Assembly (NCBI GenBank): GCA_013043165.1
Contig: JABDOQ010000104.1
Location: 62,001 to 126,000 of the forward strand
Origin: Woeseiaceae bacterium
GTDB lineage: Bacteria > Pseudomonadota > Gammaproteobacteria > Steroidobacterales > Woeseiaceae
DNA: 64,000 bases
Reading direction: 5' to 3'
Shown here: one piece after another, positions 29,895 to 39,546 of the stretch
Layout: every line of letters begins with the position of its first letter
How positions within the stretch are numbered: the stretch's first letter is position 1
Notes under the pieces: generated by a model
Database searches by the model: none
Seen by the model: the letters and a program-made list of their open reading frames with translations, nothing else
Told to the model about the DNA's origin: nothing
Program-made: the position numbers and the translations under genes

Positions 29895-31076
29895 TTGTTT
29901 GAAACACTTGAACCTGCACCCGCCGACGCCATTCTCGGCCTGATTGCCGAGCACGCGAACGATCCTCGTCCGCAGAAGATCGATCTGGGCGTCGGTGTAT
30001 TTCGGACGGCCGAGGGCGAGACGCCCGTGCTCGACGTCGTGAAGATAGCCGAGCAGCGACTCGTGGATACGCAGAGCAGCAAGGCCTACATCGGAACCGC
30101 GGGTGATCCTTCCTTTAATGCGGCGATGCAGGCGCTCACGTTTGCTGATTCCGTCGACGTGGATCGCCTGCTGACGATTCAGGCGCCGGGCGGCTCGGGC
30201 TCACTGCGGGTTGCCGCGAGCCTGATTCTGCGCGCGCGTCCTGATGCGACCGTCTGGGTCAGTGACCCGACCTGGGCCAATCATATTCCACTCCTGGGCG
30301 GCGCCGGGCTTACGCTCAAACCATACCCGTACTACGACACCGAAAGACACGTGATTCGCATCGACGAGATGCTCGACACCCTGCGCCAGGTGCCGGCAGG
30401 CGACCTTGTGCTGCTACACGCCTGCTGCCACAACCCGTCGGGCCTTGATCCTTCCGAAGACGAATGGCGCGCTATTGCCAACGTCATCGTCGAGCGTGAG
30501 CTCGTGCCGTTTATCGATATGGCCTACCAGGGATTTTCCGAGAGCCTCAACGCCGATGCATTTGCGGTTCGACACATGGCCGGTCTTGTGCCGGAAATGA
30601 TCGTATCGAACTCCTGTTCGAAAAATTTCGGCCTGTATCGCGATCGCGTTGGCACGCTGTCAATACTCTCGGCCGACGCAACGTCGCGAGACACGGTATA
30701 CAGCCAGGTCAACAACGTTGTCAGGACCATCTACTCGGTGCCGCCCGATCACGGCGCCGTGGTCGTCGCAACCATCCTCAATGACGCAGAGCTGAAAGCC
30801 GCGTGGCGCGTCGAGCTTGCAACGATGCGGGCCCGACTGCGGGAAATGCGCGTGTTGTTGAATGATGCGCTCGAGGCCAGGGCACCGCAGCATGATTTCT
30901 CCCACCTGGTGCGTGCCGTCGGCATGTTCTGCTTCCTCGGCGTAACGCCCGACCAGGTCGCGCGTCTGAAAAAAGACTATGGCGTCTATATGGTCGATTC
31001 CAGCCGCATTAATACGGCCGGCATCACCGCGCATAACGTGAACTACCTGGCCGATGCCATCGCCGCCGTGCTCTGA
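29895..31076 (+). CDS. Aromatic/aspartate amino acid aminotransferase (class I)
   Basis: KIDLGVGVFRTAEGETPVL, HACCHNPSGLDPS and SNSCSKNFGLYRDRVG (PLP-lysine region); TTG start. Confidence 0.93.
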   Translation: MFETLEPAPADAILGLIAEHANDPRPQKIDLGVGVFRTAEGETPVLDVVKIAEQRLVDTQSSKAYIGTAGDPSFNAAMQALTFADSVDVDRLLTIQAPGGSGSLRVAASLILRARPDATVWVSDPTWANHIPLLGGAGLTLKPYPYYDTERHVIRIDEMLDTLRQVPAGDLVLLHACCHNPSGLDPSEDEWRAIANVIVERELVPFIDMAYQGFSESLNADAFAVRHMAGLVPEMIVSNSCSKNFGLYRDRVGTLSILSADATSRDTVYSQVNNVVRTIYSVPPDHGAVVVATILNDAELKAAWRVELATMRARLREMRVLLNDALEARAPQHDFSHLVRAVGMFCFLGVTPDQVARLKKDYGVYMVDSSRINTAGITAHNVNYLADAIAAVL

Positions 31077-31564
31077 TCAGGCTTCCAGATGAGTTGACTG
31101 CCGACGCCGATCTGCAGGCGTCGCGCAACTCCGGCGTTGAGTTCGAGCACAAATTGGACGGGTTCAATTGCAGCCAGCGAGCGCAGCGACAGCGGCTGCG
31201 CGTCATGTATCACAGACGAAATCGTGCCGTCGCCGCGGGCAAACACGATGTCCAGCGATATGTAGGTGTTCTTCATCCACATCGAGTGCATGCCGGCTTT
31301 ATCGTAGACGAATAACATGCCAGTGCTTTCGGGCAGACTCCGGACAAACATCAGGCCGCGGCGCTGCTGCTCCGGGGTGGTCGCAAGATACACGTCAAAA
31401 ACGTGACGGGAACCGTCATTGGCGACGATCACGAGCTCGTCGAGTTCGAATATCGATTCGAGGCTCGAGGCGCCGGATGTCTTGGGCGTGGGCTGCGGGC
31501 TGCAGGCCGCTACGGCTGCAAGAGTTGCTGCGGCCAGCATCGATAGCAGGAGTGTCCGAATCAA
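31043..31564 (-). CDS. DUF192 family lipoprotein
   Basis: Lipobox-like AAVAAC; YLATTPEQQRRGLMFVRSLPESTGMLFVYDKAGMHSMWMKNTYISLDIVF is DUF192. Confidence 0.9.
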   Translation of the reverse strand: MIRTLLLSMLAAATLAAVAACSPQPTPKTSGASSLESIFELDELVIVANDGSRHVFDVYLATTPEQQRRGLMFVRSLPESTGMLFVYDKAGMHSMWMKNTYISLDIVFARGDGTISSVIHDAQPLSLRSLAAIEPVQFVLELNAGVARRLQIGVGSQLIWKPDQSTAAMASAR

Positions 31565-32247
31565 GTTGCGCTCCAGTCGACGATGCCGCTGAACTCGAGT
31601 TCCGGTATCGAGATGGCGGCGTCGCCATTGATCTCACCGAGCGGCGCAACGCAATAAAGCGTGCCGCTGATGGCGTAGCGGTCGCCGCCGTCTTCGACAA
31701 GATCCTGGCTGGCGATATCCGACCAGCAGGCTTCAAGCGTCGGCGTACTGAAAAACCGGCCGCTGCCTTCAACGCTCAATGTGACCACGGTCGGCGACTC
31801 GGCCACCGTGCTGCCGCGCTGTAGCTCTGGCAAGGCCAGCAGGATCGCAAGCTTGTTGTCGGCGACATAGCCCGAAAAGCGCAGGCGAATACCTTTGTCC
31901 TCGGGTCGCAGCATGCTTTCGCAGGTCAGCTCGCCGGCGGACCAGCTGATTTGTCGCGCGATACTGCCGTACAGCTGCGTCACGAGCCGGCCATCGCTGC
32001 CGCAGCTCGGCGCGGCCACGATTTCCTCTTGCTTCAGCCCGGTGTCTGGCGGGGATGCCTGCTCGCAGGCCCCGAAGAGCGCCAGTAGGGGCAGTGCTGC
32101 CCAAGGCCTGTTCTTCGTCGGCGGCAATTTTCTGTCGATTCGGTGCAATGGATTGGCTTGCCTATGGTCGGAATCAAGGTCAATAGTACTCAAGTGAATA
32201 CAAATATGAGCAAAAAAACACGGCGACAAGTTGGCGTGCACGTGCAT
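31561..32247 (-). CDS. Hypothetical lipoprotein (start uncertain)
   Basis: Hydrophobic segment plus LFGAC lipobox internal to the ORF; overlaps DUF192 start by 4 nt. Confidence 0.5.
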   Translation of the reverse strand: MHVHANLSPCFFAHICIHLSTIDLDSDHRQANPLHRIDRKLPPTKNRPWAALPLLALFGACEQASPPDTGLKQEEIVAAPSCGSDGRLVTQLYGSIARQISWSAGELTCESMLRPEDKGIRLRFSGYVADNKLAILLALPELQRGSTVAESPTVVTLSVEGSGRFFSTPTLEACWSDIASQDLVEDGGDRYAISGTLYCVAPLGEINGDAAISIPELEFSGIVDWSAT

Positions 32248-32304
32248 CCTATCTAGAATGGCACGCCGCAGAATGGCATGCCGGATTCACCTTTGGAGGA
32301 TTAC

Positions 32305-33273
32305 ATGAGCGTCGCGGAACAGTTTCAGAAACTCGAAGCACACGCGAGCGGGCTGATTATCGGCCAGGCTCACCTGATCAACAGGATGTTGATTGCGTTG
32401 CTGTGCGACGGCCACCTGCTCGTGGAAGGTGCTCCGGGCCTCGCCAAGACCCGCGCGATCAAGGTACTCGCCGACAGCATTGAAGGCGATTTTCATCGCC
32501 TGCAGTTCACGCCCGACCTGCTGCCGGCCGATCTCACCGGTACCGATATCTATCGCCCGCAGGAGGGCACCTTCGAGTTCCGTAAGGGTCCGCTATTTCA
32601 TAATCTGATTCTCGCAGACGAGATCAATCGCGCGCCTGCAAAAGTACAGTCGGCGTTGCTCGAGGCGATGGAGGAACGACAGATCTCGGTGGGCGACAAA
32701 AGCTACCCGCTGGAAAGCCTGTTCATGGTAATGGCCACGCAGAACCCGATCGAACAGGAAGGTACCTACCCGCTTCCCGAGGCACAGCTCGACCGCTTCC
32801 TGCTGCACGTCGAGGTGGGTTACCCGAGCGTCGCCGACGAACGTCGCATTCTCGTGTTGAATCGAAACGAAGCAAAGCAGGACCGGCGCGACATGTTCCA
32901 GCCGCCCGAGTTGCTGTCGATGGAATCGATCATGCAGGCCCGGCAGGACATTTTGAACCTGCATCTTGCGCCCGAGCTCGAGGAATACATCGTCAACGTC
33001 GTGGTCGCAACGAGAAACCCGGGCGCGGTTGACCGGGCACTGGAAGGCCAGGTGCAATACGGCGCAAGCCCGCGTGCCTGCATGGGTATCGATCGCGGCG
33101 CGCGCGCGCATGCATGGCTGGCTGGCCGGGATTTTGTGGGCCCGGAAGACATCCAGGCGATAGCACCGGATGTCCTGCGTCACAGGCTCGTCTTGAGTTT
33201 CGAAGCGGAAGCGGACGGCGTCGACGCGGATTCAGTGATCAAGGGCGTTCTGGACGGTGTCGGAGTGCCCTAG
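32305..33273 (+). CDS. MoxR-family AAA+ ATPase
   Basis: LVEGAPGLAKTRAIKVLADSI (Walker A), DEINRAPAKVQSALLEAMEE, MATQNPIEQEGTYPLPEAQLDRF; GGAGG upstream of ATG 32305. Confidence 0.95.
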   Translation: MSVAEQFQKLEAHASGLIIGQAHLINRMLIALLCDGHLLVEGAPGLAKTRAIKVLADSIEGDFHRLQFTPDLLPADLTGTDIYRPQEGTFEFRKGPLFHNLILADEINRAPAKVQSALLEAMEERQISVGDKSYPLESLFMVMATQNPIEQEGTYPLPEAQLDRFLLHVEVGYPSVADERRILVLNRNEAKQDRRDMFQPPELLSMESIMQARQDILNLHLAPELEEYIVNVVVATRNPGAVDRALEGQVQYGASPRACMGIDRGARAHAWLAGRDFVGPEDIQAIAPDVLRHRLVLSFEAEADGVDADSVIKGVLDGVGVP

Positions 33274-34217
33274 TGCCTCGGCTCGACCACATTCCCGCGG
33301 ACGCATCGCCGGTCAGTGTCAGCCAGGCCGACCTGATTCGTCTCAGTGGCCCGGCCAGAGCCATCGCGCTCGACGTGCTGCGCGTTAATTCCTTGCAAAC
33401 GGGCGCCTATGTGTCGCATTTTCGCGGGCGCGGTATGGAGTTCGACGAATCGCGCCCATATCAGCCCGGGGACGATCCTCGCAGTATTGACTGGCGCGTA
33501 ACCGCGCGCAGCGCGACGGCTTATACGAAGTTGTTTCGCGAGGAGCGTGAACGACCCGTCCTCTTGGTCGTCGATCTTCGCTCGACGATGCATTTCGCAA
33601 CGCAAGGCTGCTTCAAATCCGTTAATGCGAGCCGGGCTGCAGCGCTGCTCGCGTGGGCTGCACATCATCGCGGCGATCGCCTCGGCGGCTTGATTTTTGG
33701 TGACACGACGCACCGCGAGCTCAAGCCGCGGCTGGGCCGAACGGCCGCGTTACGTTTCGTTCACGAACTCGTCAGTCACCGCGACTGGGAGCATAACGAC
33801 AATGCTGCGCCCGAAAATGCAGAACTGCTGACGCAGGCCATGTCCTCGCTGCGACGGGTTGCGCGGCCGGGCAGCCTGGTTGTCGTGATCAGTGACTTCA
33901 CGGGATTCGGGCGCGGCGCACAGTCCTATCTGTCCAGCGTGGCGCGCCACAATGAGGTGCTTGTCGTGTTCATGAATGATCCGCTGGAGAGAGATTTACC
34001 GCCGCCAGGGCGTTATCGCCTCGTATCCGTTGACGACGAAATTGAAATCGATACCCATGCAGTGGCCGCGCGGCGCGATTATCACAATGCATTCGAACAG
34101 CGTCGCCACGAACTCGAGGCGTTTTGCCAGCGCTACGGCATACACCTTTTGCCAATGTCGACCGACGACGACCCCGTCCGTGCTTTGCAATCGGCGCTGA
34201 GGCGGGGAGCGCGCTGA
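33273..34217 (+). CDS. DUF58 domain protein
   Basis: RGRGMEFDESRPYQPGDDPRSIDWRVTARS; GTG start overlapping moxR stop. Confidence 0.93.
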   Translation: MPRLDHIPADASPVSVSQADLIRLSGPARAIALDVLRVNSLQTGAYVSHFRGRGMEFDESRPYQPGDDPRSIDWRVTARSATAYTKLFREERERPVLLVVDLRSTMHFATQGCFKSVNASRAAALLAWAAHHRGDRLGGLIFGDTTHRELKPRLGRTAALRFVHELVSHRDWEHNDNAAPENAELLTQAMSSLRRVARPGSLVVVISDFTGFGRGAQSYLSSVARHNEVLVVFMNDPLERDLPPPGRYRLVSVDDEIEIDTHAVAARRDYHNAFEQRRHELEAFCQRYGIHLLPMSTDDDPVRALQSALRRGAR

Positions 34218-34219
34218 AC

Positions 34220-34711
34220 ATGGAAAACTCACAGTTGCCGCTTCGAGACCTGCACCTGCCGGATCCCATCGGCTGGTGGCCGCTGGCGCCCGGCTGGTGG
34301 TTCGTCTTGTCTATAGCTGCGACAGCCGCCGGCTACCTGGCCTGGCGCGCCTACAAGCGATGGCAGCACAATGCGTCGCGCCGTTTCGCACTGCGCGAAC
34401 TTGCGCGTTACGAAGCGGAATATGCCGAACATCGGAACCCGGTAACGCTGGCCAGGCAGCTGTCAGGGCTGTTGCGTCGCGGCATGCTGGCGTACGCACC
34501 CAGAGAGGAGGTGGCCGGGCTTACCGGTGAGGCGTGGCTGCAATGGCTGGATCGGGGCATGCCATTGCCCTACTTCCACACGGAAGGCGGCAAGAGCCTG
34601 CTGCAGTTGCCGTACCGCAATCCCGCCGGTGATCTTCCGAACGTCGATGTCGATGCACTGCTGTCCGCTGTGCGCATGCGTTTGAGCGTGCCGCTGCGAG
34701 GAGCCGCCTGA
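34220..34711 (+). CDS. DUF4381 domain protein
   Basis: LPLRDLHLPDPIGWWPLAPGWW N-terminal pattern; position in Bat operon. Confidence 0.88.
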   Translation: MENSQLPLRDLHLPDPIGWWPLAPGWWFVLSIAATAAGYLAWRAYKRWQHNASRRFALRELARYEAEYAEHRNPVTLARQLSGLLRRGMLAYAPREEVAGLTGEAWLQWLDRGMPLPYFHTEGGKSLLQLPYRNPAGDLPNVDVDALLSAVRMRLSVPLRGAA

Positions 34712-35757
34712 TGTGGTCGCTGGCGTGGCCCTGGGCTTTGCTGCTGCTGCCACTGCCGTGGATTGCGCGCGTGCTGCTGCCGGAAGCGCGCGGCCTGTCG
34801 CAGGCCGGACTGCGCGTTCCTACGCTCGCGAGTTTTGCGACGCTCAGGAATCGGTCGGCCACAGAGCAGCTGTTCAACTGGCGCGTCTGGGTGGCCGTGC
34901 TCGCCTGGCTATTGCTCGTGCTCGCGGCGGCTCGCCCGGAACGCATCGGCGACGAACTCGACGTGCCTGTCTCGGGACGCAACCTGATGCTCGCCGTCGA
35001 CCTTTCGGGCAGCATGGATCAAAAGGATTTCGAACTCGGTAACCGCCGCGTCGATCGCCTCACCGCGACAAAGGCGGTTGCCAGCGACTTTATCGAGCGA
35101 CGCGAGGGGGACCGTATAGGACTGATCCTGTTCGGCGAACGCGCGTACCTGCAGGTGCCGCTGACGCTGGACCGCAAGACCGTCAACGTTCTGCTGATGG
35201 AAGCGTTCATCGGGCTCGCGGGCGAGAAAACAGCGATCGGCGATGCGATCACGCTGGCTGTGCGTCGCGTGCACGAGCAGCCGAAAGAAGAAGGCGACCA
35301 GGTACTGGTGTTGCTGACGGATGGTGCCAATACGGCCGGCGAAGTCGAGCCGCTCAAGGCGGCCGAACTGGCGCAGCAGGTTGGACTGCGTATTTACACA
35401 ATAGGCATCGGTGCCGAACAGCTCGAAGTCGCGTCTCTCATTGGCGGCCGGCGCCGTATTAACCCGTCTGCCGACCTCGACGAAGATACGCTCACGCGAA
35501 TCGCGGAACTGACGGGCGGCCGCTATTTCAGGGCAACCGACACGGCCAGCCTGCAGGATATCTATCGCCTCGTTGACGAGCTCGAGCCGGTCGAGGAGCC
35601 GGAGTCGGGTTTTCGGCCCGTGAAATCGTTCTACTATTGGCCGTTGGGCGGCGCGTTTGTGCTGGTCACGATGATGTGTGCGGCGACTCTGTTGCAGCGA
35701 CTGACTCACAGGCGGGCGTCGCCGCCGCGGGCCCGGAGAACGACCGATGCTGGCTGA
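34711..35757 (+). CDS. VWA-domain protein, BatA-like
   Basis: LMLAVDLSGSMDQKDF (MIDAS DxSxS), LLTDGANTAGEV; TM segments at both ends. Confidence 0.92.
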   Translation: MWSLAWPWALLLLPLPWIARVLLPEARGLSQAGLRVPTLASFATLRNRSATEQLFNWRVWVAVLAWLLLVLAAARPERIGDELDVPVSGRNLMLAVDLSGSMDQKDFELGNRRVDRLTATKAVASDFIERREGDRIGLILFGERAYLQVPLTLDRKTVNVLLMEAFIGLAGEKTAIGDAITLAVRRVHEQPKEEGDQVLVLLTDGANTAGEVEPLKAAELAQQVGLRIYTIGIGAEQLEVASLIGGRRRINPSADLDEDTLTRIAELTGGRYFRATDTASLQDIYRLVDELEPVEEPESGFRPVKSFYYWPLGGAFVLVTMMCAATLLQRLTHRRASPPRARRTTDAG

Positions 35758-37549
35758 CTTCCACTGGCTGCGTCCCGAGTGGCTGCTTGCGATTCCGCCT
35801 GTGGTTCTGGTGGCCTTTATTTTTGCGCGGGGTCGCCTGAGTTCGGGGAACTGGCGCGATGTCGTTGATCCGGCGCTAATGCCGTACGTGTTGTCCCGCG
35901 CTCCGGGCCGCGGTATCGACCATCGCTGGTGGCTGCTTGCGCTTGGTGGGGTTCTTGCAGCGCTCGCGCTCGCAGGACCCGCCTGGCAACGCATCGAGCA
36001 GCCGGTCTTCCGTGCCGAGCAGGCGCTGGTCGTGGCGCTGGATCTCTCCCGATCGATGGATGCTCAGGACATTTCGCCGAGTCGGCTGGCGCGTGCCCGC
36101 CTGAAGATTCTCGACATACTCGAGCGGCGCAAAAGCGGGCAGACTGCGCTCGTTGTTTATTCGTCGAACGCTTATACGGTCACTCCACTCACAACGGACA
36201 CCGACACCGTAGCGGCGCTCGTCAACAGTCTGAGCACCGACATCATGCCAAGCCGCGGCAGCAGCCCCGTGGTCGCGATGCAGAAGGGCCGACAGTTGCT
36301 GGATCAGGCCGGTGTCGGCTACGGCGAGGTGCTGCTGATTACGGATGGTGGTTCATCGGCCGCCGCCGAGAAGGTCGCGCGGGACTTGAAGTCGGCCGGA
36401 TACTCCGTGTCAGTATTGGGTGTCGGTACGCGCGAGGGTGCACCTATTCCACTAGCGTCCGGCGGTTTCGTTACCGACAATCGCGGCAACATTGCCGTGC
36501 CAAGGTTCGAAGAGACGTCGCTGCGTGCGCTGGCGGCTGCAGGGGGAGGTCGATTTGCTGTGCTGTCAGCCGACAATCGTGACCTCGATATTCTCGTGTC
36601 CGGTGAAGTGACAACTGCAGCATCGACCGCCGAGGCCCTGGCGACGGACCAGTGGCGGGAAGAAGGGCCGTGGCTGCTGCTGCTATTGCTGCCGATCGCT
36701 GCGCTGGCGTTCCGGCGCGGCTGGGCCCTGGTCCTGCTGATATTCGTCTTGCCGCTGCCGAAACCGGCACAAGCATCGCTCTGGGATGACCTTTGGCAAA
36801 ACAGGAATCAACAGGCAGAGAAGCAGCTCGCAGCCGGCAACGCCGAGGATGCGGCGGCACTGTTCGAGGACACAGAGTGGCGCGCCGTCGCCCGCTATCG
36901 AGCGAAAGATTTCGCGGGCAGTGCCGCTGAATTCGCCGAACGTGGTGACGCTCGGAACCTTTATAATCTCGGCAATGCGATGGCTTTTCAGGGTGAGCTC
37001 GACGCGGCCATCGACGCCTACGAACAGGTGCTCGAAATGGAGCCCGAAAACGAAGACGCGGCGTATAACCTCGAGCTCGTCAAGAACCTCAGGGATCAGC
37101 AGCAACAGCAGCAGGAAGGCCAGGGCGACCAGCAGCAAACGGGCGAGAACCAGGAAGGCGAGGGCGAGCAACCGGACTCCGAAAGCGAGCCGGGCCAGGA
37201 AGGTTCCGAGGGATCATCGGAATCACAGGACCAGTCCGAGGACAGCGACACATCGCAACGTGGCGACGAGGAAATGAGCGACGAAGATCTCGAGGCGCTG
37301 CAGCAGGAACTGCAGCGAGCCGCCGAGGAGGCACAAACAGGCGAGCTGCCACGACAATTGTCGGCAGCGGAACTTGCCGAGCTTCGTCAGCAGCAGGAAC
37401 AGGAACAGGCGATGGAGCAATGGCTGCGCCGCATACCCGACGATCCGGGCGGTTTGCTGCGTCGCAAATTCAGGCATCAGTATCAGCGTTCCGGCAAGGA
37501 TCAGGACGGCAACGACGTCTGGCCGGACAATGAGGCACAGCCGTGGTGA
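35747..37549 (+). CDS. VWA plus TPR protein, BatB/BatC-like fusion
   Basis: ALDLSRSMDAQDISPSRL MIDAS; TPR segment RNLYNLGNAMAFQGELDAAIDAYEQVLEMEPENEDAAYNLELV; E/Q/S-rich C-terminal tail. Confidence 0.92.
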   Translation: MLADFHWLRPEWLLAIPPVVLVAFIFARGRLSSGNWRDVVDPALMPYVLSRAPGRGIDHRWWLLALGGVLAALALAGPAWQRIEQPVFRAEQALVVALDLSRSMDAQDISPSRLARARLKILDILERRKSGQTALVVYSSNAYTVTPLTTDTDTVAALVNSLSTDIMPSRGSSPVVAMQKGRQLLDQAGVGYGEVLLITDGGSSAAAEKVARDLKSAGYSVSVLGVGTREGAPIPLASGGFVTDNRGNIAVPRFEETSLRALAAAGGGRFAVLSADNRDLDILVSGEVTTAASTAEALATDQWREEGPWLLLLLLPIAALAFRRGWALVLLIFVLPLPKPAQASLWDDLWQNRNQQAEKQLAAGNAEDAAALFEDTEWRAVARYRAKDFAGSAAEFAERGDARNLYNLGNAMAFQGELDAAIDAYEQVLEMEPENEDAAYNLELVKNLRDQQQQQQEGQGDQQQTGENQEGEGEQPDSESEPGQEGSEGSSESQDQSEDSDTSQRGDEEMSDEDLEALQQELQRAAEEAQTGELPRQLSAAELAELRQQQEQEQAMEQWLRRIPDDPGGLLRRKFRHQYQRSGKDQDGNDVWPDNEAQPW

Positions 37550-39231
37550 CGATGAACAACAGGTTTCTACAAAATTCAGCGCTGGTCTTTATTGTTTTCA
37601 TCGCCACGATGTCAGGCGCGTCGGCGGCCATACGCGCGCAGGTTGATCGCCCTTCTGTGGACCTCAACGAATCGTTCATGCTCGAGATCATCGTCGATAC
37701 AAATACCGACAGCGAACCCGATCTTACGGTCCTGGAAGAGGCCTTCTACGTGGGCCAGGTAAGCCAGCTCAGCAACACTTCTATATACAACGGCGAGATC
37801 CGGCGCAGCCGAACCTGGACGATCGCGCTGATGCCGAAAAGCGCGGGTGAGCAGGAGATCCCGTCCGTTACGGTCGGCAATGAGCAAAGCGCCCCCGTGA
37901 AGATAACTGTCAACGAACCGTCGAAAGAGCCGCCGGGCGAGGCAGACGTGTTCATTACGAGTGAGGTCGACCAGGCCGAAGCCTACGTGCAGGCGCAGAT
38001 CCTGTATCGAATCAAGGTGTATCGCGCCGTGGCGACGCGGCAGCCGGCCTTGCGTGAGCCGACGATCAGTGGTGCCGAAGTTCTTGTTGAACTGGCCGGT
38101 GACGAAAAAAGCTACGAAGCGATTCTCAACGGCAAGGCTTACAACGTTGTGGAACGGGTTATTGCACTTTATCCACAGCAGAGTGGCGAGATCGCTATAT
38201 CGCCGGCAGTGTTCGAAGCGCGCGTGCTCCGCAACGCTCGCATTACCGGTCGCAAGGTGTTCCAGTCCGACGCGCATACGGTCAAAGTGTTGCCTATTCC
38301 CGCACCGCCCGACGAATTTCAGGATGCGGTGTGGCTGCCGGCACGCGACGTACGGCTCAGCGAAGAATGGTCTCGTGATCCGGAACGAATCAATGCAGGC
38401 GAGCCCGTCACGCGGCGCGTGACGGTCAGCGCGCTGGGACAGATCGAAACGCAAATCCCGGCGATCATGCCGCCGAGCGTCGATGGACTGAATATTTACG
38501 AAGACAAACCGGAACTGAGTCGCCGCGTGGAAGCCGGTGGCATTCGCGGCATTCGTAAAGATCAGTACGCGATCATCGGTGTCAACGGGGGTGCCATCGA
38601 ACTACCCGAGCTCGAAGTGCCCTGGTGGGATATCGATGCTGCGACCTGGCGCGTCGCCAGGCTGCCTGCGCGCACGATCAACGTCAAGGCAGTCGATGTA
38701 CCGGTCACAGCAGCGCCAGTTGTCGAGACGACGAAAACGGACGTTGCAGAAAGGGCAGTGCCGCCGTTGATGCCGGGCGGGTTCTGGCAGCGGGTCAGTC
38801 AGCTGCTGGCGGCGGTCTGGCTTTTGACCGTTTTCGCATGGTGGTGGTCTTCGCGCGACCCGAAGCGCGCACCGCGAGAGCCCGAGCCGCCGCCCGTCTA
38901 CAAACGACAGGCGAAGTTTTTAAGAGCCGCCCGCAAAGCCGCGCTGGCCGGCGACGCTGCGGCGGTGCGCTCGGCCATGCTCGACTGGGGCCGGCTGCAA
39001 TGGCCGGATGACGCGCCGCGAAGTGTTGGTGAGCTGGCCGAACGTGTTGCAACACCGCTTGCTGAGGAATTGCAGAAGCTTTCAATGGCGAGCTACGGCC
39101 CCGGCCCCAGCGAGTGGGACGGGGCGGCGTTGGCAAAGTCGCTCAGGTCGATAACCATCGTGAGTGCTGATTCTCGGGCTGATCTTGAGGACCGCCTGCC
39201 GCCGCTGATGCCACCGGCGGGACATTCTTAA
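37543..39231 (+). CDS. BatD-like protein (aerotolerance operon)
   Basis: Signal peptide, RAQVDRPSVDLNESFMLEIIVDTN N-terminal pattern, C-terminal TM; last gene in Bat operon. Confidence 0.88.
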   Translation: MVTMNNRFLQNSALVFIVFIATMSGASAAIRAQVDRPSVDLNESFMLEIIVDTNTDSEPDLTVLEEAFYVGQVSQLSNTSIYNGEIRRSRTWTIALMPKSAGEQEIPSVTVGNEQSAPVKITVNEPSKEPPGEADVFITSEVDQAEAYVQAQILYRIKVYRAVATRQPALREPTISGAEVLVELAGDEKSYEAILNGKAYNVVERVIALYPQQSGEIAISPAVFEARVLRNARITGRKVFQSDAHTVKVLPIPAPPDEFQDAVWLPARDVRLSEEWSRDPERINAGEPVTRRVTVSALGQIETQIPAIMPPSVDGLNIYEDKPELSRRVEAGGIRGIRKDQYAIIGVNGGAIELPELEVPWWDIDAATWRVARLPARTINVKAVDVPVTAAPVVETTKTDVAERAVPPLMPGGFWQRVSQLLAAVWLLTVFAWWWSSRDPKRAPREPEPPPVYKRQAKFLRAARKAALAGDAAAVRSAMLDWGRLQWPDDAPRSVGELAERVATPLAEELQKLSMASYGPGPSEWDGAALAKSLRSITIVSADSRADLEDRLPPLMPPAGHS

Positions 39232-39266
39232 TTTAATGTATTAATACGTTAAATTGAGAATGTCCC
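39219..39266. repeat. 48-bp near-perfect palindrome (REP/MITE-like hairpin)
   Basis: GGGACATTCTTAATTTAATGTATTAATACGTTAAATTGAGAATGTCCC; only two non-Watson-Crick positions, both T:G, so a fully paired RNA arm is possible. Confidence 0.9.
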
Positions 39267-39345
39267 CATTTGAATGGGCGTATAGTAGACGTGCAAACGT
39301 CGGCGGGATCGCCGGCGCAATCGGGCACGGCCAAAGTCACGATCA

Positions 39346-39543
39346 ATGGAAACGCTGTTTCAGTTTATTGATAATGTGGAGGACGCCATCGTCGCCATGG
39401 CGTTGCGCCTGCGGCGCTTCCTGACCAGACGTCCGAAGGAACGGCGGCGCGTCGCCAGAACGCCGATGGTCAGGTCGCAAGATCCAGATCCGTCTGATTC
39501 CGAAAGCGAACTTTCCGAACCGGGCGGCAAAGGCAAGGACTAA
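39346..39543 (+). CDS. Small hypothetical protein (65 aa)
   Basis: ORF in otherwise non-coding gap with basic middle and acidic tail; weak ribosome-binding site. Confidence 0.4.
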   Translation: METLFQFIDNVEDAIVAMALRLRRFLTRRPKERRRVARTPMVRSQDPDPSDSESELSEPGGKGKD

Positions 39544-39546
39544 GGT

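Noticed and set aside
32305-39231. MoxR/DUF58/DUF4381/Bat operon as a novel system
   Set aside because: Gene order matches the widely known MoxR-BatABCD (aerotolerance-type) operon; only its 3' palindrome and acidic tail were kept as findings.
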